Shown: in pieces, positions 10,165 to 19,493 of the stretch
Layout: each line of letters opens with the position of its first letter
Numbering within the stretch: the first letter of the stretch is position 1
Source of the DNA: Bacillota bacterium
Lineage (GTDB): Bacteria > Bacillota > Sulfobacillia > JAJZYS01 > JAJYTV01
Assembly: GCA_021793315.1 (NCBI GenBank)
Contig: JAJYSZ010000027.1
Span: 1-35,003, forward strand
Reading direction: 5' to 3'
Length of the DNA: 35,003 bases
Notes under the pieces: model-generated
Database searches by the model: none
Seen by the model: the letters and a program-made list of their open reading frames with translations, nothing else
Told to the model about the DNA's origin: nothing
Program-made: the position numbers and the translations under genes

Positions 10165-10586
10165 CGGATCCGCTGGGGCCGCACCTCAGGTTAATGTCGC
10201 GGGTCCTTGACTGAACGTGCTCCGGTTTGGTGGACTTTCCCAAGGATTTGGAACCCCCTGCAGGGTGTCAAGTTGTTGCCCAACCTGCGGGCCTTTCCAG
10301 AGCAAAGGGCGGATCGAGGCTGGCGAAGCGGCCGCGACTGCCTGTCGTGTCCCAAGGATGCCCAGTTGCGCGGTGCGTGAGGCTGACATCGTCGGCGAAC
10401 ACATGCAGAGGATCCGGCTCGCAGTAACAAGCGGGGGAAGGCGGGTTGGCGCACCAGGGTAGATGCTCTTTTGCAACGACTTGACTGCTGTTGTCCGAAA
10501 GACTCGCTGGTGGAATGTGTGACCGCACGCAGCGTTGGCGGCATCAGATTATTGGATGACCTACCGCAGACTTATAGAGGCGAAAC
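10165..10586. other. Intergenic region, possible mobile-element debris
   Basis: No gene with recognisable features was found in these 422 bases. Short frames such as 'DIVGEHMQRIRLA' look like fragments of something once coding but cannot be assigned. AGAGG at 10575-10579 serves as the ribosome site of the next gene. Confidence 0.3.
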
Positions 10587-12152
10587 ATGACACGTCAGCA
10601 GAGAAGAGCGATATTCCCAGCCATCATCGTAGCAACGGCTGCCATCGTGTATGCATATCTAGTGCATTATTCATTGACTGTGCCGCTCAACTCCGACATC
10701 GCCAACTATATGCTTGTGGCACAAACCATGGCGAAAGGAAACGTGCTGCTGCATGGCTGGCTGCTGCCGCCCGACCCATACTGGGTGACGGATCTCCTGC
10801 TCTACGCCCCCATGGTCAAGGTGTTCGGGGTGTCGCCTTTCACTTCGCATGCTGCGGCAGCATTGGTCTATCTCTTGCTCTGCACGGTCGCGGTCGCCCT
10901 TGTGGTGGGTGGACCGCGCAAGGACACCAGGGTATTCCGGCTTGGGCTGGTACTGCTGCCCATGCTCGCCCTGTCACCGTTCCTCGCGACGCTCAGTCTG
11001 GTCGGGCCGCAGCACGTCGGGACGATCGTCGTCGTCCTTCTCGTGATCTTCCTTTGGCCTGAAGCCGGAAGTCCGATGCTGAACGGGCGGAGCCTCGGCA
11101 CATTCGTCCTACTATACATGGCGAACCTCAGCGACCCGTTCACACTTTGGATCTATACGTTGCCGCTCCTCGCTATGGCCTTGCTGACCGTACTGCTACG
11201 TCGGGCGCACGACCGAAGGCAACTCTGGTCCCCGCTCCTGATCGCCCTGTCGGCGGATGTGCTGGCGGTGTTCACCAAACTCCTGCTGTCACGCCTCGGT
11301 GACTTGCGCACCTATGGGTTGACGGCTTCCCTGGCCCGGGATCCGGGCCGGAACCTGCATCTCCTGGCTCAAGGCTTCCCGATGATGTACGGGGTTGCGT
11401 TCACGGGAAGCCCGATCGACCAGCTGGCGGGGGCGATCCATCTGCTCATCCTCATCCCTGCCTTGCTGCTTCTGGCGATCGTTCCGCTGCGCTGGCTTGT
11501 ACGTGCGCGGGGCGACCTGCCCTCGGTTTTGCTCGCGATCTCCGCATGGTCCGTCCTTGCCGAGTTTGTGCTGAGCAGCATGGCAGGGACTCTTGCCACG
11601 CTACGCTACCTCCTGCCCTCGTTCGTATTTTCTCTCTTGGTGCTGGCGCGAGAGATCGATCTGACCAGAGTGCAGGGTTATCTTCCACGTTGGTTATCCA
11701 CCGGCGCACAAAGGCTTGCAGTCGTCGCCATCGCGATCCTGCTGCTGTTTCCGGGCATCGGCAGCGTCATATCTCCGGGGGTGTCGACACCGTGGCCGAA
11801 GATCGCAGCGTGGCTTGAGCAGCATCACCTGTCTCGCGGCTACGGTCCGTACTGGGATGCGTCGATCCTCGACCTCTACTCGGGTGGCCAGGTCACCGTA
11901 CGCGCAATCACCGGATCCTACAATCTGCGTCGCAAAGTAGTCGTTGTTCCTTACCTGTGGTTTGTCGAGCGCAGTTGGTACGGCCAGGATGTCGACACGA
12001 GGTTTGTCATCTATGACCCTGCGGACTACGGCGACGTGACGAGATCCACCATCGAAGACACGTTCGGGTCTCCTGCGCGCGAGCATCACATCGGCAAGTA
12101 CACCATCCTCGTTTGGGACCATCCTATCTACGCCGCTCTTCCTTCGCGGTGA
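10587..12152 (+). CDS. Polytopic membrane protein, GT-C glycosyltransferase-like
   Basis: The 521 residues contain about ten hydrophobic segments. The first ('IFPAIIVATAAIVYAYLVHY', residues 9-28) is followed by an external loop with an acidic residue in 'LNSDIANYMLVAQTMAKGN'. That arrangement is typical of GT-C-fold transferases such as ArnT/PMT-type enzymes, which move sugars from lipid carriers. After the last membrane segment (near 375-395) there is a soluble C-terminal domain of about 125 residues with many aromatic residues. I could not place it in a named family, so GT-C is an inference from topology and the loop Asp. It stands alone between intergenic stretches. An IS3 remnant follows it. 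Confidence 0.6.
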   Translation: MTRQQRRAIFPAIIVATAAIVYAYLVHYSLTVPLNSDIANYMLVAQTMAKGNVLLHGWLLPPDPYWVTDLLLYAPMVKVFGVSPFTSHAAAALVYLLLCTVAVALVVGGPRKDTRVFRLGLVLLPMLALSPFLATLSLVGPQHVGTIVVVLLVIFLWPEAGSPMLNGRSLGTFVLLYMANLSDPFTLWIYTLPLLAMALLTVLLRRAHDRRQLWSPLLIALSADVLAVFTKLLLSRLGDLRTYGLTASLARDPGRNLHLLAQGFPMMYGVAFTGSPIDQLAGAIHLLILIPALLLLAIVPLRWLVRARGDLPSVLLAISAWSVLAEFVLSSMAGTLATLRYLLPSFVFSLLVLAREIDLTRVQGYLPRWLSTGAQRLAVVAIAILLLFPGIGSVISPGVSTPWPKIAAWLEQHHLSRGYGPYWDASILDLYSGGQVTVRAITGSYNLRRKVVVVPYLWFVERSWYGQDVDTRFVIYDPADYGDVTRSTIEDTFGSPAREHHIGKYTILVWDHPIYAALPSR

Positions 12153-12270
12153 GCCAAACGCAGCCTTAGAGAGCGGATTGGCATGCCGTGTCCACGCGGG
12201 CTACCTCAGACCGGGTAGGCAGGGCAGGTGGAATCTGCAGCATGTACGAAGACGACGCGGCTGTTTGCCG

Positions 12271-12427
12271 GGTAGATGTCTGGCCAACGCCCACGCCCAC
12301 CACCCCGAACGCTTCAAACGTGGCCGGCACCATCGATCCGACGTTTGGATCAACCGGCCTGAACGACACACCTTGCCGTTCACTGAATCAGTTGACCGAT
12401 TTGCCCGAAAGAGCTTGACACCTTGCG
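12271..12427 (+). pseudogene. IS3-family transposase 3' remnant, second copy
   Basis: The translated stretch 'ANAHAHHPERFKRGRHHRSD' followed by 'VWINRPERHTLP' matches the last 35 residues of an IS3 transposase. It parallels the element end at the left of the window ('DAYARHPERFVNGQPHPQ...VWINRPDDTP'). DNA similarity continues past the stop position to CTTGACACCTT at 12413-12423, the same putative terminus as at 331-341. Upstream coding sequence is not recognisable, and the normal stop is lost. This is a very old insertion scar. Confidence 0.75.
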
Positions 12428-12979
12428 CTGGCATGTGCTTCGCCCTGTTGTGCTTAGCTCTCCTTCACTGCCCCAACACCTGGCTTAGGTTGCGATCGCG
12501 GCCTGTGGTGGACGCGGGCTAGATGGCGACGAGCATGGGATTGCACCGCCAGCAAAACCTCAAGGCGGCCCCGGGTGGGTGTCCCAGCACAGTTGCGCAG
12601 CCTAAAAATATACCCCGTAGCACTTTACTGCCACGGGGTGAGGGGCGCCCGTCAAGGTGCCCCATATATCTGTTTCAATCTTTATCAAGTGGTGGGTGGG
12701 CTGTCAAACGCTGAGGCGACCTCTGCCGCTGTTGCACTGCGCCGGCTGTCGCAGGAAAGGAGAGGGGCTCTGCGGCCGCAGCGCGAGTGGACAGGACGGG
12801 ACGAACCTGAAACGCCACATCCACGCGCATCACCGGCCCGCCTGCCCACCCGAAACGGACCTCTCCTCCATTGTCGGAAGCGAGGATCTGGATATAGACT
12901 GGAAGCCGGTTGGGAGAACCTGGCTCGGTCCGCGTGCTCGCCAGTACCTGTCGGCGTCCTTACATCCTGTGCTCTGGAG
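12428..12979. other. Long leader region with a strong hairpin, no gene recognised
   Basis: These 552 bases precede the secreted SLH gene. Its frame is open back to 12575, but the upstream residues look non-coding and no start with a ribosome site is present before 12980. A hairpin at 12612-12639 has a seven-pair outer stem (ACCCCGT/ACGGGGT) and a three-pair inner stem. A second weaker GGGGC/GCCCC pair lies at 12642-12663. A structured mRNA leader or an element terminus are both possible. I do not recognise a known riboswitch. Confidence 0.35.
12612..12639. repeat. 28-base hairpin-forming inverted repeat
   Basis: Outer arms ACCCCGT and ACGGGGT pair perfectly over seven positions. After one A/C mismatch, GCA and TGC pair, leaving a short loop. 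No run of T follows directly, so a classical terminator is not supported. Confidence 0.55.
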
Positions 12980-15202
12980 GTGAGCCCTCTGCTCAAGCCG
13001 GTCATCGGCACAGCGCTCGCGTCTCTGCTGCTCGCCTGCCAACCCGCGGCCTTCGCCCTTGCGTCGGGAGGCAGCGGTGCGGCGACCCTGACGACCACGG
13101 CGGCCACCGGCCCCGCGCCGACCATCTCGCAGGCTCAGGCTCTGGCCAAGCTGGCCGCCCTCTTCCCGCAGGTGACCACGATGGGCACTCCGCAGGTGCA
13201 GACCTCGTCGGACGTCTTCTCCGGCGAGCCCCTGTGGATGTTCGACTGGCCGTCCCAGCGCCCGCCAGGCGCCTTTGCCACGGTCGACGGCGACACAGGG
13301 CAGGTGGTCATGGCGATGTTCCCGGCTGCGGGCAAGGCCAGGGCCAATCCGCTGACCTTGGCCGCGGCGCAGTCTCTGGCCTCGGCGTTCCTCGCCAAGG
13401 CGACCGGCGGCACGGAGGGCCTCCTGCCGGTGGCGCCGCAGGTCACGCTGCAGGGCACGGGCGCCGCGTCGCATGTCGCGTACGAGCTGACTTGGGACGA
13501 GACCGAGGCTGGCCTCCCGGTGCTCGACGCGAACGTGTCCGTGACAGTCGACGCCCTCACTGGCTCGGTCACAAGCTTCAACGACCAGATCATCCCAGAT
13601 GTGACCTTCCCGCCTGCGTCGCAGGCGCTGCCCGCAGACCGCGCCGCGCCGGCTGAGTTTTCTGGCGAGGGGCTGGTACTGGCCTACGACTCCTCAGGAC
13701 CCGCATCGATCGTCGTAAACGGCGGCGGCCCCGCGACGCTGAGCCCCGTGTGGGAGCTCGCCTCGACGAATGGCATCTGGGATGCGGCCACGGGCGACGC
13801 GGTCGGGATGGGCGACCTCATCGCAGGCATGCAGTTGCCGCAGGTCGCAACCGTCGCCTCGGCCCCGGCCGAACTCACGGCCACACCCGAATCCCAGCAG
13901 GGCGCACCAATCACCGAGGATCAGGCGCGCAGCGAAGCGGAGCAGATCGTGCAGCTCGCCGGCTTCACGGGGTGGACCACGACAGATTCCGGCACCGCGG
14001 AGACCGTCGCCCAGGGTATCACCGAGCAGTACTGGTCCATCCAGTTCCAGCCGCCGGGGCAGTCGCAGCCGGGAATGCCCGGGCTGAACGTGGAGATCGC
14101 GCAGAACGGCGGCCAGCTGATTTAGCTGTTCCTGGCCGAGCCCCCATCGTCGTCCACCCCCTCGGGGTCCACCCAGGTCAGTGACGGCCAGCAGGCGTCG
14201 GCGTTGGCGTCGGCTTTTCTCAAGGCCGTCGATCCCAGCGACGCGCAGGACACCGTGGCTATGCCCGCGACGCAGTCCATGGTGCAGGGGGGGAGCGCCT
14301 GGCAGGTGCGCTTCGTGCGCCTCTACGACGGGATCCCGGTCGCCCAGGACTCGCTCGTCGTCAGCGTCGACCCCCAGGGCCAGGTCGTGAACTACTATCG
14401 CAACTGGCACGACCTGGCGCCCACTGGCGGCGCGGTGCCCCTGCTCGGGCAGGCCGCGGCCGAGCAGGCCCTGGCGGTCCTACCCGTCCAGCTGGCCTAC
14501 GAGCTTGAGATGACGCCGTCCAGCCTGCAGGGCGGAACGCCCGAGCCGCAGGCGCCGGAACTCGTCTATGCCTTCCGCGATGCCCGCAATGAGCTCGGAC
14601 AAGTGCAGTTCGACGCGGTGAGTGGGCAGGTGTACGGTGCCGACGGCCTCGCGTTTGACGCGCCCAGCGGACCGCCCGCGGCCCTCCTCGGCAGTTGGGC
14701 CGAGACGCCGCTGTGGGCCTTCTCTCAGGCGGGGCTCCTGCCTGCCGGTGTCGGCCCGAACGACCCGGTGACGCTCGGGCCTGCCATCCACGCGCTGCTG
14801 CAGACCCTGCAGACACCTTCCTTCGGCGGCTCCTCCATGAGCGCGCCGACACCGCCAGGGCCGTACGGCATGGACATCGCCAGAGCCATCGCAGCCGGCA
14901 TCCTCGCGCCCGGGGCGGCCGATCAGGCCAGCCAGACGGTTTCGCGGGAGGAGTTGGCCGACTGGACGGTACAGGCGCTCGGCTATGGTGCCCTCCTCGG
15001 CATGCCGAACAGGGTGGATGTAAAGTTCACTGACGCCTCGCTGATCGCTCCGGCATACGTGAACGCTGTGGGCATCGCCCAGGGACTCGCCATCGTGACG
15101 GGCGACGCCGAGCACCGCTTCCAGCCGCTGCAGCCCGTCACCTGGGCGCAGTTCGCCACGATCCTGATGCGGGCTGCCACGCATACCGCTGCGAACCCGT
15201 AG
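12980..15202 (+). pseudogene. Secreted YcdB/YcdC-like repeat protein with SLH domain, split by one in-frame TAG
   Basis: From GTG 12980 the frame encodes 740 codons, ending at TAG 15200-15202, except for a TAG at 14123-14125 (codon 382). Sequence on both sides of that codon is coherent in the same frame ('AEIAQNGGQLI' style before; 'LFLAEPPSSSTPSG' after), so this is one gene. A signal peptide is visible ('VIGTALASLLLACQPAAFAL', residues 8-27). Several YcdB/PepSY-like modules follow ('GEPLWMFDWPSQRPPGAFAT', 'SVTVDALTGSVTSFNDQII', and after the stop 'VSVDPQGQVVNYYRNWHDLA'). The last 110 residues are SLH-like ('PYGMDIARAIAAGILAP', 'VKFTDASLIAPAYVNAVGIA'), anchoring to the cell wall. Without readthrough, the first product lacks the SLH anchor. 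A single C-to-T change from CAG would explain the stop. The start codon is uncertain, because GGAGG overlaps it. Confidence 0.75.
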
Positions 15203-15370
15203 GCCATCCGCGGAGGAACCGCCGCAGAGTACTCCTAGACTGTGGACGTCGTTCCGTCGCGGCATCGGCGTCGCTGGAGGGCACCTTGCATCCCTGGCGT
15301 GTGACCTGACCGGCGTGCCTATCGTCGAACCCGTGTGCGACGGAGCCGGTAGACTGGAGGAAGCGACGCT

Positions 15371-15760
15371 GTGTTCGTTCGCAAGCCCGAAGGTGGAACC
15401 GGCGTCCGTCCTCTCTGGTGGCGAGTAAGCCTAGCCGTTGCGGTCGCGATCGCCTTTGGTTTCCTCGCGTATTCAAGCAACGGACGTTACGCCACGACCG
15501 CAACGGTGGTATGCATCGCAGTGGTGCTTGTGTCGCTCGTAGTCTGGGACCGCAACAGAGCTCAGCAGGTGTACAGACTCCTGCTGCTTGCACAGTGTGC
15601 CGCCGTGCTGGCTCTCGGGTCATTCCTATACGACACACTTGTCGCCAGGACGCTGGGCCTGCCTGCGGCTTCGGCCCAGTTCCTTCCCGTCGGGCTGACG
15701 GCATTGGCGGCATGGGCCGTTTCAGCCTTGGTGCGGCTGTTTCCTCGACCACCCCTGTAA
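15371..15760 (+). CDS. Small membrane protein of unknown function
   Basis: A GTG start at 15371 follows GGAGGA (15357-15362) at about eight bases. The 129 residues contain four hydrophobic segments: 'VSLAVAVAIAFGFLAYSS' (19-36), 'TATVVCIAVVLVSLVVW' (43-59), 'LLLLAQCAAVLALGSFLY' (70-87) and 'FLPVGLTALAAWAVSALV' (104-121). No family is recognised. It lies 168 bases after the SLH gene and may be independently expressed. Confidence 0.6.
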   Translation: MFVRKPEGGTGVRPLWWRVSLAVAVAIAFGFLAYSSNGRYATTATVVCIAVVLVSLVVWDRNRAQQVYRLLLLAQCAAVLALGSFLYDTLVARTLGLPAASAQFLPVGLTALAAWAVSALVRLFPRPPL

Positions 15761-16220
15761 TCTGCGTGCGCCCAAATGAGGCCGCATCAGTAGTAGGGCA
15801 CAGAAGATGTTCGCATCGCAGCTATTTTCAAGGATCACCTCCCCGCCTTGGGGTAGTAAAGCGCCTCAAGGGTGACGGGAGAGAGCGAATTGGCCCTCTT
15901 CGATGAAGTAGCGGGTCACTGCGACCCCCTTTTGCGACACGCCGCTCGGTCGGTTCGTCGTCAGGTTGAGTGGGTGCTGCCCTCCTCGCACCTGCTTTGG
16001 GTCAGCGGCGGACCTTGGATGCCGCACGGCCGCATGCACCACGTCGGTGGCGGCACGGGGCCACGCCGTCACCGGCGTGGACATACGAGCGCTCCTGCGC
16101 CGCACGGAAGCCGCGATGGCCAGGTTGGGCAGGGCTGCGGCGGCAGGAGCCGTCGGGGGTTGGAGCTGCCAAACCCGGGCACAGGGAGCGGAGGCCCTCG
16201 AGGCGGCATTCCGAAGCGCC
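15761..16220. other. Intergenic region between converging genes
   Basis: This region separates a plus-strand membrane gene from the end of the minus-strand helicase. A perfect eight-pair hairpin (CCACGCCG/CGGCGTGG, loop TCAC) lies at 16061-16080 but has no T tract. A weaker GGGTC/GACCC pair at 15913-15927 is followed by CCTTTT on the plus strand. A minus-strand stretch near 15880-15960 ('TTNRPSGVSQKGVAVTRYF') looks faintly protein-like but was not assigned. Confidence 0.35.
16061..16080. repeat. Perfect 8-bp stem hairpin downstream of the helicase-nuclease gene
   Basis: CCACGCCG and CGGCGTGG flank a TCAC loop. It lies 140 bases past the helicase stop on the minus strand. It could stall transcription or protect the message end, but there is no U tract. 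Confidence 0.4.
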
Positions 16221-18938
16221 CTACGCTCGCTCCGCCCCCTGGCCCACAGACTCCTTGCATATGCTTCGGACATCGCACCGCTCGCACGTTTGAGGATGGG
16301 GCGCGGCTGGAAATCTTCCGGCTGCGATCCCCCTGAACGCCGTACGCGCAACCTGCTCGGCGACACCGAGCGCGGCGGCATCGACGGTCACAGCGCTGCT
16401 CTCGTTCGTGAGGACACGATCTACGCGGGCGCTCTTGACTCTTCTGCCGGTGCGGTGAATGCCCAGGCCATACAGGCGAACCTGGAGCTCGGCTTGCGCG
16501 GGTGCCTCGCCGTCATCCAACGCGGTCTTGTAATCGACGACCGTCAGGGAATCGTCCGACTCGTCCAGGAGTACGTCAGCCCGGGCAAGCACCAGGGCCC
16601 GCTCCTGCCCGTCAAGCGTGAACTCGATGCGGGACTCTGCTTCCACCGACCGCCGGATGTCGTCCGCATGTGCCCTCAGATAGCGTTCTAGGAACGTTTG
16701 CGCCCGCTCGGCGACCGCCAAAGTATCACGCGCGGTCCGAAACGGCAGGTGAAACTCCGCTCGAATCACCTCGTCCAGGAGGGCAAGCGGCTCCCGGGCC
16801 TCGGCCCGGGACCTTTGCGCAATGACATGCAGCACATGATGGACCGAACGGCCGAATCCGATGTCCTGGCGAAGCGGAGATTCGAATCCCCACCGGTTGC
16901 GCAGCCTGAATTGACGCGGACATCTCAGATAGGTCAGGAGTTCCGTGACGCTCAGAGCGTGCATGCGCTCCTCGGCACCCTTGCGTGGACGCACCGGGAG
17001 ACGGCCACGCGCGGCTTCGTCCATCGGAGCCTCTTCCGCAATCCCTGTCTCTCGCAGGAAGCGCGAAGCTGAGGCTGCCTTCTTGAGACCGCTGAAGCGG
17101 GAGAGGAACAGTACGTCCCGTGCCCGCGTGATCGCGACGTAGAACAGCCTGCGCTCCGCCTCCTCGCCACCCTCGTAGCGTTCGGCGTCGAACAGGCTGC
17201 GATCGAGCAGCCAGTTTTGCGTCCTGCCGGCCATGGTCGACGGAAAGCGCCTGTCCGACAGGGCAGGCACGAAGACGACGGGCCATTCAAGCCCCTTCGC
17301 CTGGTGGATCGTGCCGAGAAAGACGGCATCCGCTTCCGGCAGAACGTCGGGTGTCTGCTCGGAGTACGCGCCAGGCCCGGTCGCATGCCCGGTGATGTAC
17401 CATGCGAGGCCGTTCAGCATACGGCTCCAGGTTGGCGCGTTACCGCCCCGGCGGGCTGCCGCCTGGAAGTCGGCCACGACCTTCGAGAAGCGGGCAAGGT
17501 TGGCAAGGCGCACCGCGTCCTCGGGCACTTCCGTGTCCCAGCTGTCGACGCCAAGATCCCGCCACAGATCGTAAAGCGCCTCTACGAGGTCCTGGTATTC
17601 ACCACCATGAAGACGCTGCTTGAAGGCCCGCGCAAGGGCGTCGGGAAACTCTCCCGGCCACGCCGAGAGCGCCGTCGCGAGCAGTTCTTCGCCTGCCAGG
17701 CCGCCCTCCCACCGCAGGTCGCCGATCCAGGCGAAAAGGCAGCCCATGGCGAGCGCCTCCGGCCGCCGGAAGAGCCCGAGCTTGCCCGCGACGAGATACG
17801 GGATGCCAAGCTCCCTGAAGGCGGAGACGAAGGGGTCACCGGATGTGCGGATGCTCCGCAGCAGGACCGCGACATCGCCGTAGCTGAACTCTCCCTGCTC
17901 CACCCCCCGCTTGATCGTCCCGGCAATTTCCATGGCCTCGCGCTCAGGTGAAGGTTCCATCACCCTGGCCACAAGGCCTGGCTGTGCCGAAGCGAGCGGC
18001 GCCATAGGGGCGCGCAGCTCGGCCTCTCCGAACGCGGAGGCCAGGGCGTTGGCGGCGCCGACCACAGACGACACGCTGCGCCGGTTGACCGCCAACCTCT
18101 GCGTTGCCGCGGCGAAGTGCTCGGCGAAGCGGTCGAAGCACGCCGGGTCCGAGCCCCGCCACTCGTAGATGCACTGGCGCGGATCGCCCACGACGAAGCA
18201 GGTCTCGGCACCGTGCTCGGTCAGGGCGTAGATGAAGCGCTCCTGCAACCGGTTGATGTCCTGGAACTCGTCGATGATCAGATGCCGGACGGGAAGCTGC
18301 CTCTGATCTGCGGCAACGTGCGTCAGCGCCTCGTGGATCAGCAGTCCAAAGGTGGTCAGGCGGTTGCCGGCCAGCAAGGCCCAGTAGTCGCGCACGCGTG
18401 ACGCGAACTTTCTGTGCTCCTCGTCTGCCGCCGCCTCGCGTATCGCGTCCAGAGAGATCATCTCGTCCAGTACCACGGACTGGGACCTGAGAAAGTCGTG
18501 GCACGCCCTGGAGTAGGGACCCGCCTTGCCGAGCCCGAGGGCCCAGCCGTGCTGCATCAGGAACGCCATCTCCTGATTCTCGTCCAGGACTGTGACATTT
18601 CCATAGTCGTAGCGCTCGGCGAGCAGTCTTGCTGCGTAACCATGGATCGTCCCGACGTAGACGTCCCCCAAGCGTTGGAGGATCCCCTCCGGCAGCCATG
18701 CCTCCGCCCTCTGGTAGAGGCGGTCCTTCATTTCGAGCGCGGCGCGTTCCGTGAACGTGAAGGCGACGATGGATCCTGGCTCCGCACCGCTCTGCAAGTG
18801 GTGTAGCATGCGTCGGGTGAGTGTCTCCGTTTTGCCGGCGCCGGCCGCCGCAATGACTCGGACATGGCGTGCGTCAGCACCTGCGGCCGCCGCCTGGTCA
18901 CCCGAAAGTCCCGACAGGATAGGATTCATGACTTGCAA
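16221..18938 (-). CDS. UvrD/AddA-type helicase fused to a RecB/Cas4-like nuclease
   Basis: The TTG at 18938 follows AAGGAGG at nine bases and gives 905 residues. A nearby ATG at 18929 is an alternative. The superfamily 1 helicase motifs are Walker A 'AAAGAGKTETLTRR' (30-43), 'DEFQD' (223-227), 'VVGDPRQCIYEWRG' (249-262), 'GTIHQAKGLEWPVVFVP' (near 570) and 'RRLFYVAITRARD' (near 625). After residue 680 comes a PD-(D/E)XK nuclease: 'FGRSVHHVLH', 'ARADVLLDE', and 'LTVVDYKTA' with the catalytic D and K. It is bracketed by Cys residues in 'LRCPRQF' and C885/C888/C894, the pattern of an iron-sulfur cluster as in AddB and Cas4. Such proteins unwind and trim DNA ends. No AddB partner is present, so it is probably a stand-alone enzyme. 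NERD and HNH genes lie upstream on the same strand. Confidence 0.92.
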   Translation of the reverse strand: MQVMNPILSGLSGDQAAAAGADARHVRVIAAAGAGKTETLTRRMLHHLQSGAEPGSIVAFTFTERAALEMKDRLYQRAEAWLPEGILQRLGDVYVGTIHGYAARLLAERYDYGNVTVLDENQEMAFLMQHGWALGLGKAGPYSRACHDFLRSQSVVLDEMISLDAIREAAADEEHRKFASRVRDYWALLAGNRLTTFGLLIHEALTHVAADQRQLPVRHLIIDEFQDINRLQERFIYALTEHGAETCFVVGDPRQCIYEWRGSDPACFDRFAEHFAAATQRLAVNRRSVSSVVGAANALASAFGEAELRAPMAPLASAQPGLVARVMEPSPEREAMEIAGTIKRGVEQGEFSYGDVAVLLRSIRTSGDPFVSAFRELGIPYLVAGKLGLFRRPEALAMGCLFAWIGDLRWEGGLAGEELLATALSAWPGEFPDALARAFKQRLHGGEYQDLVEALYDLWRDLGVDSWDTEVPEDAVRLANLARFSKVVADFQAAARRGGNAPTWSRMLNGLAWYITGHATGPGAYSEQTPDVLPEADAVFLGTIHQAKGLEWPVVFVPALSDRRFPSTMAGRTQNWLLDRSLFDAERYEGGEEAERRLFYVAITRARDVLFLSRFSGLKKAASASRFLRETGIAEEAPMDEAARGRLPVRPRKGAEERMHALSVTELLTYLRCPRQFRLRNRWGFESPLRQDIGFGRSVHHVLHVIAQRSRAEAREPLALLDEVIRAEFHLPFRTARDTLAVAERAQTFLERYLRAHADDIRRSVEAESRIEFTLDGQERALVLARADVLLDESDDSLTVVDYKTALDDGEAPAQAELQVRLYGLGIHRTGRRVKSARVDRVLTNESSAVTVDAAALGVAEQVARTAFRGIAAGRFPAAPHPQTCERCDVRSICKESVGQGAERA

Positions 18939-19256
18939 GAAGGCGCGCCTCCTTCACAACGGACGATATCGCCTTCGCCCTTTACGCCCTACCTCCTTCC
19001 GGCAACACAACCTTTCTCTTCCTCGTATCGGGCCTTTGCGGAAGGGATCCCTCATTAGCGGTCATGCGCCCGCAGGCGTCGTTCAGTGGCCAATCCCCTG
19101 TGCCCCACGGCGCATGCGAGCTGCGACCTGACTCCGAACCATCAGGTGTTGGAGCCACGAGTCGAAGCCGCGCAACGTGGAAGACCAGGCCGTGGTCACC
19201 CGTCTTGGCGGGCCCACCCAGGCGGAGAACCGTGGCGCGGGCGCTTTGCCCAGCCG
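18939..19256. other. Leader region of the helicase-nuclease gene, possible small frame
   Basis: A minus-strand frame of 92 codons (18982-19260, GTG start) overlaps the preceding small gene by four bases in a GTGA arrangement, which can indicate coupling. Its sequence has no recognisable motif, so I do not call it a gene. AAGGAGG just upstream of 18938 is the helicase ribosome site. Confidence 0.3.
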
Positions 19257-19493
19257 TCACTCCTCTGGCAGGCCGAGAGGAACACGAACTTCTCTGTGAA
19301 AGCGCAGGCGATCTATCACCGCCTGCGCTTCTGCTCGGGTCAGTAGGTCAATCCTTGCCGCCACGGGCTTCAACCGGCGCCGGTCAACAACTTCGTGACG
19401 TAGGCACGCTGCTTCGGTGTCGCCGAGCAGCAGACCCGTCAGTCGGGGTTGCTTTCCTTTGGGCACCCGGACTGACATCGGGGTCATCGCCAT
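19257..19493 (-). CDS. Small hypothetical protein overlapping the NERD gene
   Basis: An ATG at 19493 overlaps the end of the NERD reading frame (stop 19486-19484). The 78 residues include a helical, charged C-terminus ('LLTRAEAQAVIDRLRFHREV') that looks like a real protein tail. It could be an independent small gene coupled to the NERD gene, or its C-terminal domain displaced by a frameshift. Function is not recognised. Confidence 0.4.
   Translation of the reverse strand: MAMTPMSVRVPKGKQPRLTGLLLGDTEAACLRHEVVDRRRLKPVAARIDLLTRAEAQAVIDRLRFHREVRVPLGLPEE

Noticed and set aside
10266-10290. TGTCAAG as a left end of the IS3 element
   Set aside because: Only seven bases agree with the reverse complement of the right ends at 331-340 and 12413-12422; the following bases do not match, so chance is likely.
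15872-16381. Possible gene in the 15.9-16.4 kb gap
   Set aside because: Frames on both strands overlap the helicase end or lack conserved motifs and ribosome sites.
18982-19260. 92-codon frame coupled to the small gene at 19257-19493
   Set aside because: There is a GTGA overlap but no protein-like pattern or motif; noted only in the intergenic entry.
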